Positions 42,649-53,902 are shown, numbered from the stretch's first letter. The stretch is 64,000 nucleotides of DNA from Zarea fungicola (GCA_900169235.1 FWCC01000371.1:52403-116402); one strand, 5' to 3'. Notes: generated by a model not told the origin, from the letters alone. Numbers and translations: made by a program.

Positions 42649-45480
42649 TTACGTGAAATATTCCCTAGCCGGCAACTGCTCCACAAGCACGGTCGGAGAT
42701 CCATCCATATCACTCGTTGGTATCTCCGACGTACCGTCATGTCTTTCCAATGTCATCTTCAGGACAAGTGCGGTGCGCATTGCGAGGCTTGACTTGCAGC
42801 TTAGGACCATAAGCCCATCGACACAGGCAGAGCATTTCATGTACAAGTCCACCAGTTCCGTGCTGTGATACACCCAATCTCGATACCACGTCACTTTGGC
42901 GTGCAGGTGCCGCTGTCGGTCCTGCCAGCAGCAATACCAATCTAGCAGTGTGTAGCAAGCCAGCGTGAGTGCCTGATGAAGCACGTCTGTCCAGGGCTCC
43001 GTCAACAAAATCGCGTTGATCATAGCAGAATGGTAGCGGCCGCCACCACTCGCTGCTGCTGAGTTGGTGCTCGGTGAGCATGAGACCCGTGCCAGCGTGG
43101 CGATGGCAAAGATGCTAGCCTTTTGCATCTCAAGCACCAGCGCGGAGCTCTGCCTCAGGGCACGCCGGAGACCGTCAGACCTGCCATCTTTGTCGATTTG
43201 TTCAATGCATTTGGCAACGCGCAAACACGCCAAGTGCCAATGCCCAGCAAGAATGACATACCAGGATTGCGTTTTGAAAGACAACATGCCGTGCGATGCG
43301 ATGCAATCTTCAAAAAACCCGCCGTAGTTTGCGTTCCAGTATTCGTAGACTTGCAACGCCTCTGCTATCAAACTCTCAATGGCTTGGGGGGAAGCTTGCC
43401 GATTGAATGCAGCTTCTAGAGTGCCGAGCTTTCGCCACAGGAGCACTTTGATGGGGATTGCATCTTGGAGCACTCTGTGCTTATGCGCCTGGACATCATC
43501 GGTAGATGGAAGCCCATTGAGCACAACCGTAGAATGTACCCTATCTTGCTCGATCAAATATGTGCCCCACAAGCAAGAATTTAGTCTGCCTCCTGTGGTT
43601 TGTTCCGGTGCTGGAGAATTGCGAGGCTCGCCGGTCTCGTTTGAAAAGCTGGGAAGGACGAAGGCTGTGTCGCCATCGGCAATAATCAAAGCGCGCTGAC
43701 TTAGAACACATGTTGTGGTGTCGCACATGACACCGAACCAGAATAGCATGCCGAAACTTGCTACGAGCTGTTGAGCAGCGTCGCTTTTACCAATGAGCGG
43801 CGAGGTCATAGCGGCGCCGTGCTGCTCGCTGATTGCAGACGCCTCCAGATGCTTCTTCCAGGCAAGCAGATGCCGCAATGCAGTATCAAGACAGCGAACC
43901 CGGGAATTTTTATCATCTGATGAAAGCGCATCGGTATAGTCAGACTGAGGCAATGGGGAATAGGGTGAATAGGGGGACGACTTGTGCTGGGAACGATCAG
44001 CCAAAATCGTGGTCGAGGGGTCCATCTCAAGATCGGTCGGCATGGCGGGCCACGCGGAGGTGGAGGTGGGTGATGTTTTGGGATTTATATCCTCATCGCT
44101 ACTTGGCGACTGCGTTAGAGCAAATATCATCTGTGCAAGGATTATGAGAAAAGAATCGCAGTGCCCCCAGGTTCCTATTAGTCTCTGCGCCTCGTTCCAT
44201 AGGCTTTCTCGTAGTGTCATCTCGAAGCCCAAAAAGTCTTCAACGTCATCAAAAGGTCCTGAATTTGACATAGCTGCGGCGCTTGTAGTTTGTTGGCGTT
44301 GTTGGCCGTCTTCAGCTCCATTGCGAGACCACTGGCTAGCGAAGGCCATGATTACCGCCCTCAGGGTTTTGGAAGCGCCAGCTACCTCGACGCTACATAA
44401 CGGTTTCTTGCGTAGCGGTGCTAGGGATGCTTCTAGTTGTCGCACGCGATTGTAAATGCTTGTAACCACTAGGCCCTGTTTTGGTACGTTGAGTGTCTTT
44501 AATGTTTTTGTGGGAAACAACTGCTTTTGATACGGGCAGTTGCCTTCTGTAAGCCAACATTCAAGAGCGTTTTCCAAGCTGTTTTCATAGATTTTTCTGA
44601 ATTCAACAATAATCATCGACTTATTCGTTTCCTGCGCCATGGCTGACTCTGTGTGATTAATAGGGTTCTCAGGTGGAAGTGATGCCGCCGAATAGGCTAC
44701 AGAAAAGACAGGATTTTGCGAGAATGGGGTTGGCGGAAGACTGGTTTGATTGGGTAGGTGACAGAGCGAATATTCATTCACGCGTGAGGCTGGCCAATTC
44801 CCGTCACCATCACGACCATTATGAAACGGGAGAGTATCCAAACCAGTAAATAAGCTATGAGCATGTGTTTCCAAATTGGACGTTGCATAAGGCTGAGGTT
44901 GAGTACGTTCCTGGGGATAACCTGGCAAAGACACGAGATCGGCGGGCTGTAAATTGGCGCTAGCGGTAGAATCATTGCCCAAGACGCCATTGTTTGAAGA
45001 CTCAAGGGATCCCAATGCATGAAAATCTTCATACATCGCCTCGTAGTTTGGATTGAATGAAAAATCAACGTGTGGCGTTACTTCGGCGGGAAACCATGAC
45101 GGGAAAGGTTGGCTCTGAAGCTGGTGAAGCGCAATTGGTGCTGCGGAGTCTGCGCGAGAAGCATGCCCAACTTGTGGGTTGCCCAAATTCCTCCTCACGG
45201 ATCGAGGAAGGCTATCTTGCGGAATAGAAGAGAGCCATCTGAAGGTGCACGGCCGTTTGGTCTTATGACACTGAGAACAAGCATCCTCAGGCGCCACTTC
45301 TCCGTCTACAATGCCAAACGCCCTGTTTAACGGATTTATGCCTCGAGCGACGGCATCACAAGCCCGTCGAGCCTTGCGACACCGATCGCAACTCTGGAAC
45401 TGTTTGCGCCTAACGGGCCGTGCGATCTCGTTGTGTTGTTCTCGGTTTCGGTGTTTGTCTTTTGCGATTTCCGTCGTCAT
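42649..45480 (-). CDS. Zn2Cys6 transcription factor 1, with unusually long zinc-cluster loop
   Basis: This 943-aa intronless protein uses the ATG at 45480; the frame extends further only through a TTG. The zinc cluster is C31-x2-C34-x6-C41-x26-C68-x2-C71-x6-C78, with RKARRAC between the first cysteines and HKTKRPCTFRWL at the end. The 26-residue middle loop is far longer than the usual 5-12. Downstream lie a Ser/Pro/Gln-rich region and a large helical region of the type found in fungal regulators (from about 260). It is nuclear, and binding to CGG triplets is expected. It is transcribed away from the beta-helix gene across a 1.57-kb shared intergenic region. Confidence 0.88.
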   Translation of the reverse strand: MTTEIAKDKHRNREQHNEIARPVRRKQFQSCDRCRKARRACDAVARGINPLNRAFGIVDGEVAPEDACSQCHKTKRPCTFRWLSSIPQDSLPRSVRRNLGNPQVGHASRADSAAPIALHQLQSQPFPSWFPAEVTPHVDFSFNPNYEAMYEDFHALGSLESSNNGVLGNDSTASANLQPADLVSLPGYPQERTQPQPYATSNLETHAHSLFTGLDTLPFHNGRDGDGNWPASRVNEYSLCHLPNQTSLPPTPFSQNPVFSVAYSAASLPPENPINHTESAMAQETNKSMIIVEFRKIYENSLENALECWLTEGNCPYQKQLFPTKTLKTLNVPKQGLVVTSIYNRVRQLEASLAPLRKKPLCSVEVAGASKTLRAVIMAFASQWSRNGAEDGQQRQQTTSAAAMSNSGPFDDVEDFLGFEMTLRESLWNEAQRLIGTWGHCDSFLIILAQMIFALTQSPSSDEDINPKTSPTSTSAWPAMPTDLEMDPSTTILADRSQHKSSPYSPYSPLPQSDYTDALSSDDKNSRVRCLDTALRHLLAWKKHLEASAISEQHGAAMTSPLIGKSDAAQQLVASFGMLFWFGVMCDTTTCVLSQRALIIADGDTAFVLPSFSNETGEPRNSPAPEQTTGGRLNSCLWGTYLIEQDRVHSTVVLNGLPSTDDVQAHKHRVLQDAIPIKVLLWRKLGTLEAAFNRQASPQAIESLIAEALQVYEYWNANYGGFFEDCIASHGMLSFKTQSWYVILAGHWHLACLRVAKCIEQIDKDGRSDGLRRALRQSSALVLEMQKASIFAIATLARVSCSPSTNSAAASGGGRYHSAMINAILLTEPWTDVLHQALTLACYTLLDWYCCWQDRQRHLHAKVTWYRDWVYHSTELVDLYMKCSACVDGLMVLSCKSSLAMRTALVLKMTLERHDGTSEIPTSDMDGSPTVLVEQLPAREYFT

Positions 45481-47048
45481 ACTGTTACAGTTGGCAGGAG
45501 AAGTTTGTATGAGGCACAAACAGCAGCGATGCAAGGCCAAGGGCCAGGATGCAACAAAACAGAAGGAGGGAGAGCGAGAGAACTGCGAGGAGGCTTGTCG
45601 ACAAGAACGGCGGGGGATGTAAAGGCAGAGAGCTTCACATGTCCAGGGCTTGCCAGCGTCGCTCCACTGCCGTTTACAGCTACCCCGCGTCGTAGCTTCA
45701 GCGCGAAAGGAAGCGATACAAATTTGTCGCAGACAAGCCAGTTTCCCCTCGAAAGATTGTCAACCAGGAACAATTCATCATTTACTGCATTATTGAATTC
45801 TTCTGTAATGGGAATTAGCGTCATTGAGTTGGAGCGGCGTCACTGTCACCAAATCTGCAGTTTTCGTATATGAGACATGTGATGGGCCGAGCGGCAATGA
45901 GCACTCATCAAAAGTATTCAGCGTCCATTTCTCTCTTTGAGGTACCCTGAAAGGGGCACGGTAACGAGCCCCGGGCAGTGTCGAGAGAATAGAACCAGCC
46001 TCGCACGGCGATACCACTGCTTGTCTTGAGGCTTATATCTTGACGCATCTTGTTTGAATTTCTGAAACCGAGGTTTTTCTCTCTTTGTATGACATGTATG
46101 CCGTCGTTTTGTCTCAAGTAGACTTGTTTGCGTGTGCTGCCTTGGGAGCCCAGCAGCCATAACTCAAGGTAGAAAATCCGAGCAAACACACAAACCTGCG
46201 GATGGAGCATCCAATATATATCTTTAATCACCGGGAAGATTTCGCCTCAAATTTGTCCTGCAGTGCATCTTCTGGTCTGCTAGCCATTCAACCCCAACGC
46301 TCGAGTCTAATTACCAATCCTGGAAGTGTTGCGGTTCCGCCCCTGGTCAACTTCAGCTTTTTGCGGTTCCGCATCACTCGTGGCCGCCTCCACAGGCTGA
46401 GCAACTGGTGGCCTGTGTGAATCTAAATTACCCCCATAGTCATAGGAATCAATCGTCTTACTCACTGGCTGATCTGCGGAATTAATGAACCTGGGTAAGA
46501 GGTTGTCGCCCAGGGCTACCCTCTACATATGACTCTTATTAGATTTCATATCAAGATCTAATTACACTGAAAGAATAAATTACGAGATGCATGAAGCGCA
46601 GGCTTTGAGACTGGATAGGAAAGCAACGCAGTAAAGGGACCGAAGCCAGCGATTATTGTGGTGATGATTTGTACCGCCAATCCTTCCACCAACCAGGTGG
46701 ATGGATCAAACTCATAACTAAGCGGCTTTGGTACTTGCATCAATAAAATCCCCAGCTCTAGTATTACATTCCAAAAAATGCAAAAGCAATGTGGGAGCTG
46801 CACCAGCAAGTTCTCGGTAGCCATTTGCAAGACGGAGCACCGGAAGCAGCGCGGAGACAGGTCCGGCGACAGAATGCGGCGACGGCGGAGAGTATGCGGA
46901 GAAATCACAACGCCATGTATCATAGCCCGTCCTTTATGGCGACATAATGGTGTAAAAGCGACAAAATTACAGGCCCGCATCACATATTGCTGCCTGGGCT
47001 AATTAGAAGACAGCGCCAGCAAATCAAACCAGCGCACAACTCAGTCCA
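45481..47048. other. divergent promoter region, 1.57 kb
   Basis: This lies between regulator 1 (minus) and the beta-helix gene (plus). One minus-strand frame (46558-46980) contains two hydrophobic stretches but has no family hallmark and was not called. It contains the CGG array listed separately. Confidence 0.4.
46833..46900 (+). promoter_or_regulatory. Eight-fold CGG array upstream of beta-helix gene
   Basis: Eight CGG triplets on the same strand occur within 68 bp, several in GCGGAGA or GCGGCGA context. They end about 150 bp before the ATG at 47049. Direct CGG repeats are a recognised Zn2Cys6 target layout. Confidence 0.45.
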
Positions 47049-48506
47049 ATGGCTCCCCCGACCGTTCTCGTTGTTGTTGTTAGTCTCTGTGCCTCTGTGG
47101 CTGGAGCTGCTAATTATTACATCGACTGCTCTGCATCAGGGGCTGGCTCTGGAACAATTCAGAGCCCATGGAATAGCATCAGTCAAGTCAACGTGCCCAC
47201 CTTTCAAGCTGGAGATGTCATTGCCTTCAAAGCTGGCACCCAGTGCACAGGGACGCTTTCTCCCAAAGGTGTTGGCACCGCAAGTGCTGTCATTCAGATT
47301 ACCAAGTACACCGAAGGCGCTTCCACAGAAACCAACCCAATCATAAACGGTGCCGGTGCGCCGGCAGCTGTTACGTTGACAAACCAGGATTACTGGCGAA
47401 TCTCAAACCTAACTGTTACAAACCCGGCTACTCAACTGGCTGCACGTCAGGGAATCCATGTCACTGCCACGGACGGCAAGACGCACACCGGCATCACAAT
47501 TGATGCCAACACTGTGCACCATGTCGCAGGCCAGACGAACAAGGCCTCCCAAGCCACCGACTTTTCCCTGTCTTGCGGCATCCTCGTCAACGTCACCAAC
47601 ACAGGCAGCCGCTATGACAATGTCCTGGTAAGCGGCAACGACGTGTCCGACTGTGGCGGCGGCGGCATCAAGGTGCGCGTCGGCACCATGGCCAACCAAG
47701 GCTACCGGGCGCACGTCACGCAAAACACCATACGCGCCTGCGGCGGCGACGGCATCATCGTCTCCTTCAGCCACGAGCCCCTCATTGACTACAACACCGC
47801 CGCCAATCTGGGCACGGGGGCGTATCCCTGGACCGGCGGCAACTTTGCCGGCATGTGGGTTCTCGGCGACTACAACCCGACGATCCGACACAACGTCGTC
47901 TACGGGAGCATCATGTCCCTCTTTGACAGCGAGGCGTTTGACTGCGACTGGGGCAACACGGGCAACTGCACCGTCGAGTACAATTTCAGCCGCGACAACG
48001 CCGGCGGCGCCTTTCTCAACTGCGACGGCTGCGGCACGTCGGGCGGCGCAGACCAGATTGTGCGGTACAACATCTTCCAGAATGACTGCCGCATATACAG
48101 CAACGGCAACAAGCCTACGCTGTACTTTTACCAAAATGTCATGTACTGTGATGAGAAGAATTTTAGCCTGACCGTCCCGCCCAACACCCAGTTTCTGAAT
48201 AACATCTTTGTTGGCAATGGAAAGTCGTCGCTGCCAACAGGAAGCGGCATATCGTGGTACTGGAACGTCTTTCAGAATGTGAACCGCCCTACCAACAATG
48301 GCATCGCAGGGGACCCTCTATTCGTAGACCCTGGTATGGGACAAGACACTCTTGATTCAGCGGCTGGGTATCGTCTCCATTCAGGCTCTCCTGCCCTACT
48401 CAACGGTCAGGTTATTGCGGATAACGGAGGCATTGACTTTTTTGGCAACGTGGTGTCTGCCTCAAACAAGCCCAATAGAGGTGCATATAATGGACCTGGT
48501 ATTTAA
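47049..48506 (+). CDS. Secreted right-handed beta-helix protein, possible polysaccharide lyase
   Basis: This 485-aa intronless protein begins with a signal peptide (TVLVVVVSLCASVAGA). The mature chain has repeated short strands and Asn/Gly/Asp turns characteristic of the parallel beta-helix fold (PbH1 repeats): YWRISNLTVTN, GITIDANTVHHV, NVLVSGNDVSDCGGGGI, AHVTQNTIRACGGDGI, PTIRHNVVYG and CTVEYNFSRDN. Near the N-terminus, IQSPWNSISQVN and FQAGDVIAFKAGTQ match the start of bacterial and fungal beta-helix lyases and epimerases. Several cysteines suggest extracellular stability. Substrate and catalytic residues cannot be fixed. Its position supports a lyase whose unsaturated products feed GH88, but a hydrolase or epimerase is also possible. 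Confidence 0.8.
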   Translation: MAPPTVLVVVVSLCASVAGAANYYIDCSASGAGSGTIQSPWNSISQVNVPTFQAGDVIAFKAGTQCTGTLSPKGVGTASAVIQITKYTEGASTETNPIINGAGAPAAVTLTNQDYWRISNLTVTNPATQLAARQGIHVTATDGKTHTGITIDANTVHHVAGQTNKASQATDFSLSCGILVNVTNTGSRYDNVLVSGNDVSDCGGGGIKVRVGTMANQGYRAHVTQNTIRACGGDGIIVSFSHEPLIDYNTAANLGTGAYPWTGGNFAGMWVLGDYNPTIRHNVVYGSIMSLFDSEAFDCDWGNTGNCTVEYNFSRDNAGGAFLNCDGCGTSGGADQIVRYNIFQNDCRIYSNGNKPTLYFYQNVMYCDEKNFSLTVPPNTQFLNNIFVGNGKSSLPTGSGISWYWNVFQNVNRPTNNGIAGDPLFVDPGMGQDTLDSAAGYRLHSGSPALLNGQVIADNGGIDFFGNVVSASNKPNRGAYNGPGI

Positions 48507-48615
48507 ACACCATCGCTACTAAATTGGAATTGATATGGAAATATAAGCAATGACATTCATTATGGGATAAATTTGGTTAAATAATTGTCTTGCAGAGGGC
48601 AAGGCAGATTAAATC

Positions 48616-51298
48616 TCATCGATTGGGTTGTATGCTTCCTTGGTTCCGCAACCGCCGATCGTGCTCCCGTGCTCTTGACTCCAGTTTTCGTAATTCAGCC
48701 ATGAAATCAAATTCAAGATCTTCGGGCAAGTCATGGTCTTCTTTTGCTTCTGCCAACTGTGCACTGGCCGTATTTGCGCTGGGTGTAAATGTCTCGCTCA
48801 TTGTCAGCAAATTCCGAACAGGTTCTGCAGGGGAGTCTTGGTCGAAAAACGTCATCCCAAGTACGCTTCCTCCACTAGAGGGAGAAGCCTCCAAGTTCTG
48901 CAACATGGTGGAAAACTCAACCATATCCATAACCGGCTGCCTTGCCACCAAGTCTGTCTGTGAAGCTTGTGCCGCAGGGGGTGCCGTGGAAGGATGAACC
49001 TTGCTCTGTTTGCCGTTGTTGCGATTCGACACCAGCATATCATGAAGCCGAATAGCTGGATCTGGAGTCTCAGAATTCGCTGAGCCGCTTTGATGGTTAT
49101 TGCCTAAGCGCTGCGAGACCTCTTCCAGCAACGTAATGATTGATGCGACCGTTTCCGACAGAGTCGGAGCTTTCCAGACTTGGATATTCTTGTTAGCTGG
49201 CTGAGGCTTTCAGAGATCTGCAGATGGGTGACGTACGTAACAGTATTTGGCCCGCAATATAAAGACAAAGGGCAAATTGGTGAGGCGGAACACCAGTACT
49301 TGCGTCCATGAAGCGCCTGGCAATGCGATCAATTTTCATAGCAGCCATTACACAAGCTTCTTTAGATGCGCCAGACACCAGCGTAGAAAGCCATACCCGG
49401 GTTTGATGAGGTGGGTTGGCGAGTCGACCATGAAGGCGGATGATTGCCGCATTATGTGTCATGTGGGCGATTGCAAGGTTCGGGTCAATGTAGCCATCAA
49501 CCACTCGGACTTCGCGCCACCTATGGGTCAAGCAGAGTTCCCACCTATGCTTTGTTACTTAAATGCCTTGGCTGGGGTTTTCCTGCAGAATATGAACTTA
49601 CTGAAGAAGCCTAGAGTCGAGCTGTCTAAATTTATGCAGCCAACTGGACAGCGCAACGGGAGTATCCGGTTCGAGTGGGTGACGTTCGTGGAATCTTGTT
49701 ACCAGGTATAGCGACTCGGTAGCTTCAATCGAGTATGCAAAGCCTCCAACTCCACTAGGACCCTCAGTATTGGCGTAGGCAGGCGGAAATAATAACTCAT
49801 CCGTGTCGACGGTAATCTCAGTCTCATCGTGAGATTGATCATGTATCTTGAAAAATGAAGTTTCAACGCATTGATCCAGCTCCCACATGCAGCCATCGCA
49901 AGGCAAGCGCCGCTGTATACTCTTGCTTACAATGTTCGGAGGTGAGCTGTTCATTTGTCAGTCAATCAAGTGACAAGCAGATGGAGGAGGGTGAATCGGC
50001 CACAAACCCTGTAACGATACTGCAAAATCTATCCAGAAGGAAAGCTCCCCAAAATATCCGGCGGCGTTCTTCTACCTCTATCCAGGCGATTGGAGGATCC
50101 AAGTGTGCTGGCGGCTGAGAAAAGAGGACCCCCATGCTGTCCTTTTCTGTTTTTTCTTCCGAGTTGAGCTGCAGTTCATCGATTTTGCGGCAAATATTCG
50201 CTATGACAGACCACGGTGAGCCGCTAAAGCCTCTTTTTACAGAGTCAAAGGCAAGTAGAATAAGAGCCTGGATGGCCTCCTTTGTTCCGCTTTCGATAGC
50301 TGATGCAATGACATCCTGGCGCAGCTGCGCCATGTAACGATTCAATACTGCGGGATGCACAGATTGAACGTTATCTGGTATATATGGCGATGCTACCACA
50401 GTAATGGCTTTGATAATGAGAGAAATTCCTTCTGGGCGATTGGGCTCGCGCGCTCTCTGTAAAAATGTGGCGGGATGGAGCACTGGTATCCAAGGGTGTA
50501 TCAACTTGAAGTACGTTTCTAGTGTGGCTTCGACAGGGACCAGTTGCCGAGTCTCATCCTGTACTTCGCTTGAATTGGTTATTGCAGCCTGTTTAATGGC
50601 TTGGTTAGTGATCATTTCTTCGTCTCTTTTTCGCTTCCTCGCCAGAGTCCCACCTCCAACAGGGAGGGGGCCTTTTGGCTCAGTTTCGCGAGAAACATTT
50701 GCCGCAGAGGAAATGACTTCTTTCAGCCGCGAAGTGTACGAGGACAGCTCGCTCGAGCTTATATCACAATTATATGAACTGGCTGCGGAAGATTCTTTGG
50801 GCTGTATAAATTGTTGCATCAGCATGCTCTGGCCAAGGAACATGTTCTCAATTGCATCTGCGCAAGGCATCAGTTAATGCTATGAGAGGGGAAATGGTTG
50901 ATACAAACCCATTCTTTGGTTTAGGCGCTCTATGACGCCGACTTTGATACCGCCCTTGTTTCGCTTGTCCTCGTACACACAGTCGACGCCTTAGTCAAGC
51001 GGCTCGTCAGCATCTTTGAAGCAGCTGTGGAAGGCGACGAGACAACCTACCAGATTTGGCGCATTGTGAACAGGGTTGCTCTCTAGAGCATTTCGACTTT
51101 TTCTTGCGACATAATTGGCATCTGGAGCGAGAGTTGGAAATCAGAATCTCATACGAGCTTGGGTCGAGCCGTGTCTTACGCTGGCGTCTCGTCTGGGGCT
51201 ACGCCGGTGTCTCCAGCGCCGCCTTGGGCCTGGCCCGGCAACAGATCTTCCCAGTCAACGTCGTCATCATGGGTACCAGTGTCAATGGCGAGAGACAT
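48616..51298 (-). CDS. Zn2Cys6 transcription factor 2, 7 exons
   Basis: Exons are 51180-51298, 51051-51121, 50909-50989, 50008-50857, 49602-49946, 49237-49544 and 48616-49178. All phases fit, for 778 aa. After an acidic N-terminus the cluster is C41-x2-C44-x6-C51-x5-C57-x2-C60-x6-C67 (CQLCRKKKSKC... then VDC), followed by a linker and dimerisation helix (VIERLNQRMDAIENM). The middle homology region of fungal regulators (PF04082) is clear: YFKLIHPWIPVLHPATF, SVIANICRKIDELQLN, VEERRRIFWGAFLLDRF and QRRLPCDG. A nuclear regulator is expected. Tail to tail with the beta-helix gene (109 bp between stops), it is the second candidate controller of the sugar cluster. Confidence 0.9.
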
Positions 51299-52882
51299 TT
51301 TGATGAGTGAAGCCAATTCTGCGGTGTAGATTACTTCAACCTGGTTGAGGTGATTTGTTCGATGTCTCCTCAACAAACGAGGTTAGCTGCGCGCCACTCT
51401 TTTGATTGCCGGAAAATAACCAGCAGTTCGGCAATGAAAGTCGAGTGGCGCTATTTCCCCAGTTTCTATCGTGGAGGAAAAGCGGATTGAGTCTAGGAAT
51501 GGTTAAAGCCATAATTGTCCAGTAATTGCGGAAAGAATAATCCTAACAAATGATACTCATTCTTTCTTTCTTCATTTTATGCTTTTCTTTAGCGGTTAAT
51601 AAGTCTTTTTTTTCTCAAAAAAGTTTTAGTATTAAAATAAAAGCAATCCTATAATCCCTATTTACCTTTTCTGTTAGCGGTAGAAATGCCTGTATAGCCT
51701 CAGTCCGGTCGAACATTGGGCCCCGTGCGCGAAAGAAAAAAGAAAAGAAAAAGAAAAAGCTCTGAGGCTATTATTTTTGGCTTGAAATATTTAATGTATA
51801 GTAAATCCTCACTCGATACCTAAAAAAAATCAACAGTCATCACAGGCCGCAGCTGGGTCTAAAGCCAGCAACCTGCCGCAGACACAACAAGCAAACTTCT
51901 CTCTGCTCTCTCGAATGACCATTGCTGTATTTTGCATCCCTCCCATGTTAACTGAGGCGTGGAGAAGTTTTCCGGGCCAAGGATGTAGAGTACGTGGGAA
52001 TGAACGAGTATGCCAACTGAGACGAAAGAGGCTCGACAGTGCTGAAATTTTAGTGAATGGCTTACTGGAATGGCATTTGATATTTACTTGGAAGCTGATT
52101 TTCTCCTCGTTTTGGATTATAGCTGCATGGAATTGGTTTGATCAGCGTCGTTTAGTGTAGGTTTCCTGGTGTGTAGTGGCAGTCTGCTTTGACCGTTAAT
52201 GAACCAAGGCGATGAGATAACAAACTTTAGAATGGGGCACATGGTAGAAAAAAAGTCCTCTAATGCTCAATCGCTACTATTGGCGGTCCATTCACGCGAA
52301 ATCTCTGCCGAGCAGAATGTCGCAGCCCCAAGCGCATGCCACTTCTGCCAAACTATCACCGTGGAGCTGTGCATGACTCTGGGAATCCGTCTGGCTTCCA
52401 TGTTCAGACAGAAATAGTGCTAGCGGATAGGCAAAAGAGAAAATAGCGAGGGCAGACGCCATTGGAAATGCAGGTGGCTAGCTAGTTTACTTAATTTTTC
52501 CTGGGTGGGATGTAGTATATTTGTCTTTCCTTGTTGGCAACATGTGTGGGTAGAGATGCGATGCACCCTCGCAAACTAGCTCTTGTAATATGCAGGTACT
52601 AGCCTCGCCTAACCCAGTGAGCTAGCCCTTAAATAGTAATTAATGTATGACATGCATTTCCTAAATACTGGTTTAGCAAATCTCTGGTCTCGCCGGAGCT
52701 AGCGGACAGCACTGTTTCCATATTAGGGATCGTGGGGCGACCTGGACTTAAGTGTTCCGCTACACCCGGCGACATTTAGTTCTTAAGCCGAAATGAATCT
52801 CCCTTGTAAGGGAATAGATAATTATGGACGGAAGAAACGGTGCACTTGAAGTGAAAAATATCGAATAGAAACTACTAGCAAC
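51299..52882. other. 1.58-kb intergenic region
   Basis: Promoters of regulator 2 and of the aldo-keto reductase. Poly-pyrimidine and poly-purine tracts occur at about 51540-51760. Short frames such as 52199-52417 have no support. Confidence 0.4.
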
Positions 52883-53896
52883 ATGTCAACTCTATCAATT
52901 TCTTCAACACGAAAGTTGAAATCCGGGCATGAGATGCCCATTCTTGGATTTGGTGTAAGTGGACAGGAACGCCAAATTGGTACTCGTCTTCTATTCAGAC
53001 GCATGTACTAACCAGGAAGTAGACAGCAGGTGAAGCCTCAGAAGGCTTCAAACGTGAATCCGAAGAGGGTCTCCGGGCAAATATGGATGCTCTCAGGGCT
53101 GGGTATCGGCATTTAGATTCAGCTCGCATGTATGGAAGTGAGGCAAGCTGCGGCCTGGCAATTCAGCGATCCGGCCTTGCACGTGAAGATATTTTTGTCA
53201 CCTCCAAGGTGTGCCGAGCTGGATACACCGAGACAAAAGAAGCAATCGATGCTGGTCTCGAGGAGTCGGGTCTGGGACACTTTGATTTGTATCTAATCCA
53301 CGCGCCATATGGAGGGCCAGAGGTCAGGAAAGGATCCTGGCGGGCCATGGTGAAGGCGAAGCGCGACGGCAAGATTAAGTCCATGGGAGTGTCAAATTAT
53401 GGTATCCACCATTTAGAAGAGACAGTGGCTTACATTGCGGAGCTTGAGTCTGAATTTGGGAAGGGAAATGGCGGCGAGATCAGTGTCGGTCAATGGGAGC
53501 TGCATCCATGGCTAGCGCGACCCGACATTGTGTCTTGGTGCCAAAATCATGGTGTCGCCATCCAGGCCTACTGCCCGCTCATTCGAGGCCAGCGCTTTAA
53601 TGAACCCATCCTACGGCCTCTAACCGAGAAGTATAATAAAAACCCAGCACAGGTGCTTCTGCGGTGGAGTTTACAAAAGGTAGGTTTCTGTCCAAGGTTT
53701 CGCATCCCGGGATCCAATCTAACAGCATGTGGCTTAGGGTTTTATACCACTACCCAAAAGCGTTACTCCAACGAGGATCAATTCAAATACCAATATCTTT
53801 GATTTTGTTCTCACTGACGCAGAAGTGGCTAGTTTGGAGACCGGCGCGTATGAACCGTGTACGTGGGATCCTTCAGTCAGTCCCTTGGAGGAGTAG
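52883..53896 (+). CDS. Aldo-keto reductase, 3 exons
   Basis: Exons are 52883-52954, 53023-53679 and 53738-53896, all phase 0, for 295 aa. The TIM-barrel family is shown by MPILGFGTAG, the tetrad Asp and Tyr in HLDSARMYGSE, Lys in VTSKV, His in LYLIHAPYGG, then MGVSNYG, QWELHPW and the NADPH-binding GFIPLPKSVTP. It should reduce aldehydes, ketones or sugars with NADPH in the cytosol. Fungal uronic-acid pathways use reductases of this superfamily, so a link with the neighbouring sugar genes is conceivable but not shown. The third exon is essential to the fold: reading through its upstream intron would lose the cofactor motif. Confidence 0.9.
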
Positions 53897-53902
53897 CAAC
53901 CG

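Noticed and set aside
45481..45540. Longer N-terminus of regulator 1
   Set aside because: It also starts at a TTG; the ATG at 45480 leaves the zinc cluster intact.
46558..46980. 141-codon minus-strand frame with hydrophobic stretches in the regulator 1/beta-helix spacer
   Set aside because: No recognisable family, no convincing start context, and it lies in a promoter region.
47409..48134. 241-codon antisense frame in the beta-helix gene
   Set aside because: Val/Ala/Gly-rich shadow of GC-rich codons; the sense strand has signal peptide and repeats.
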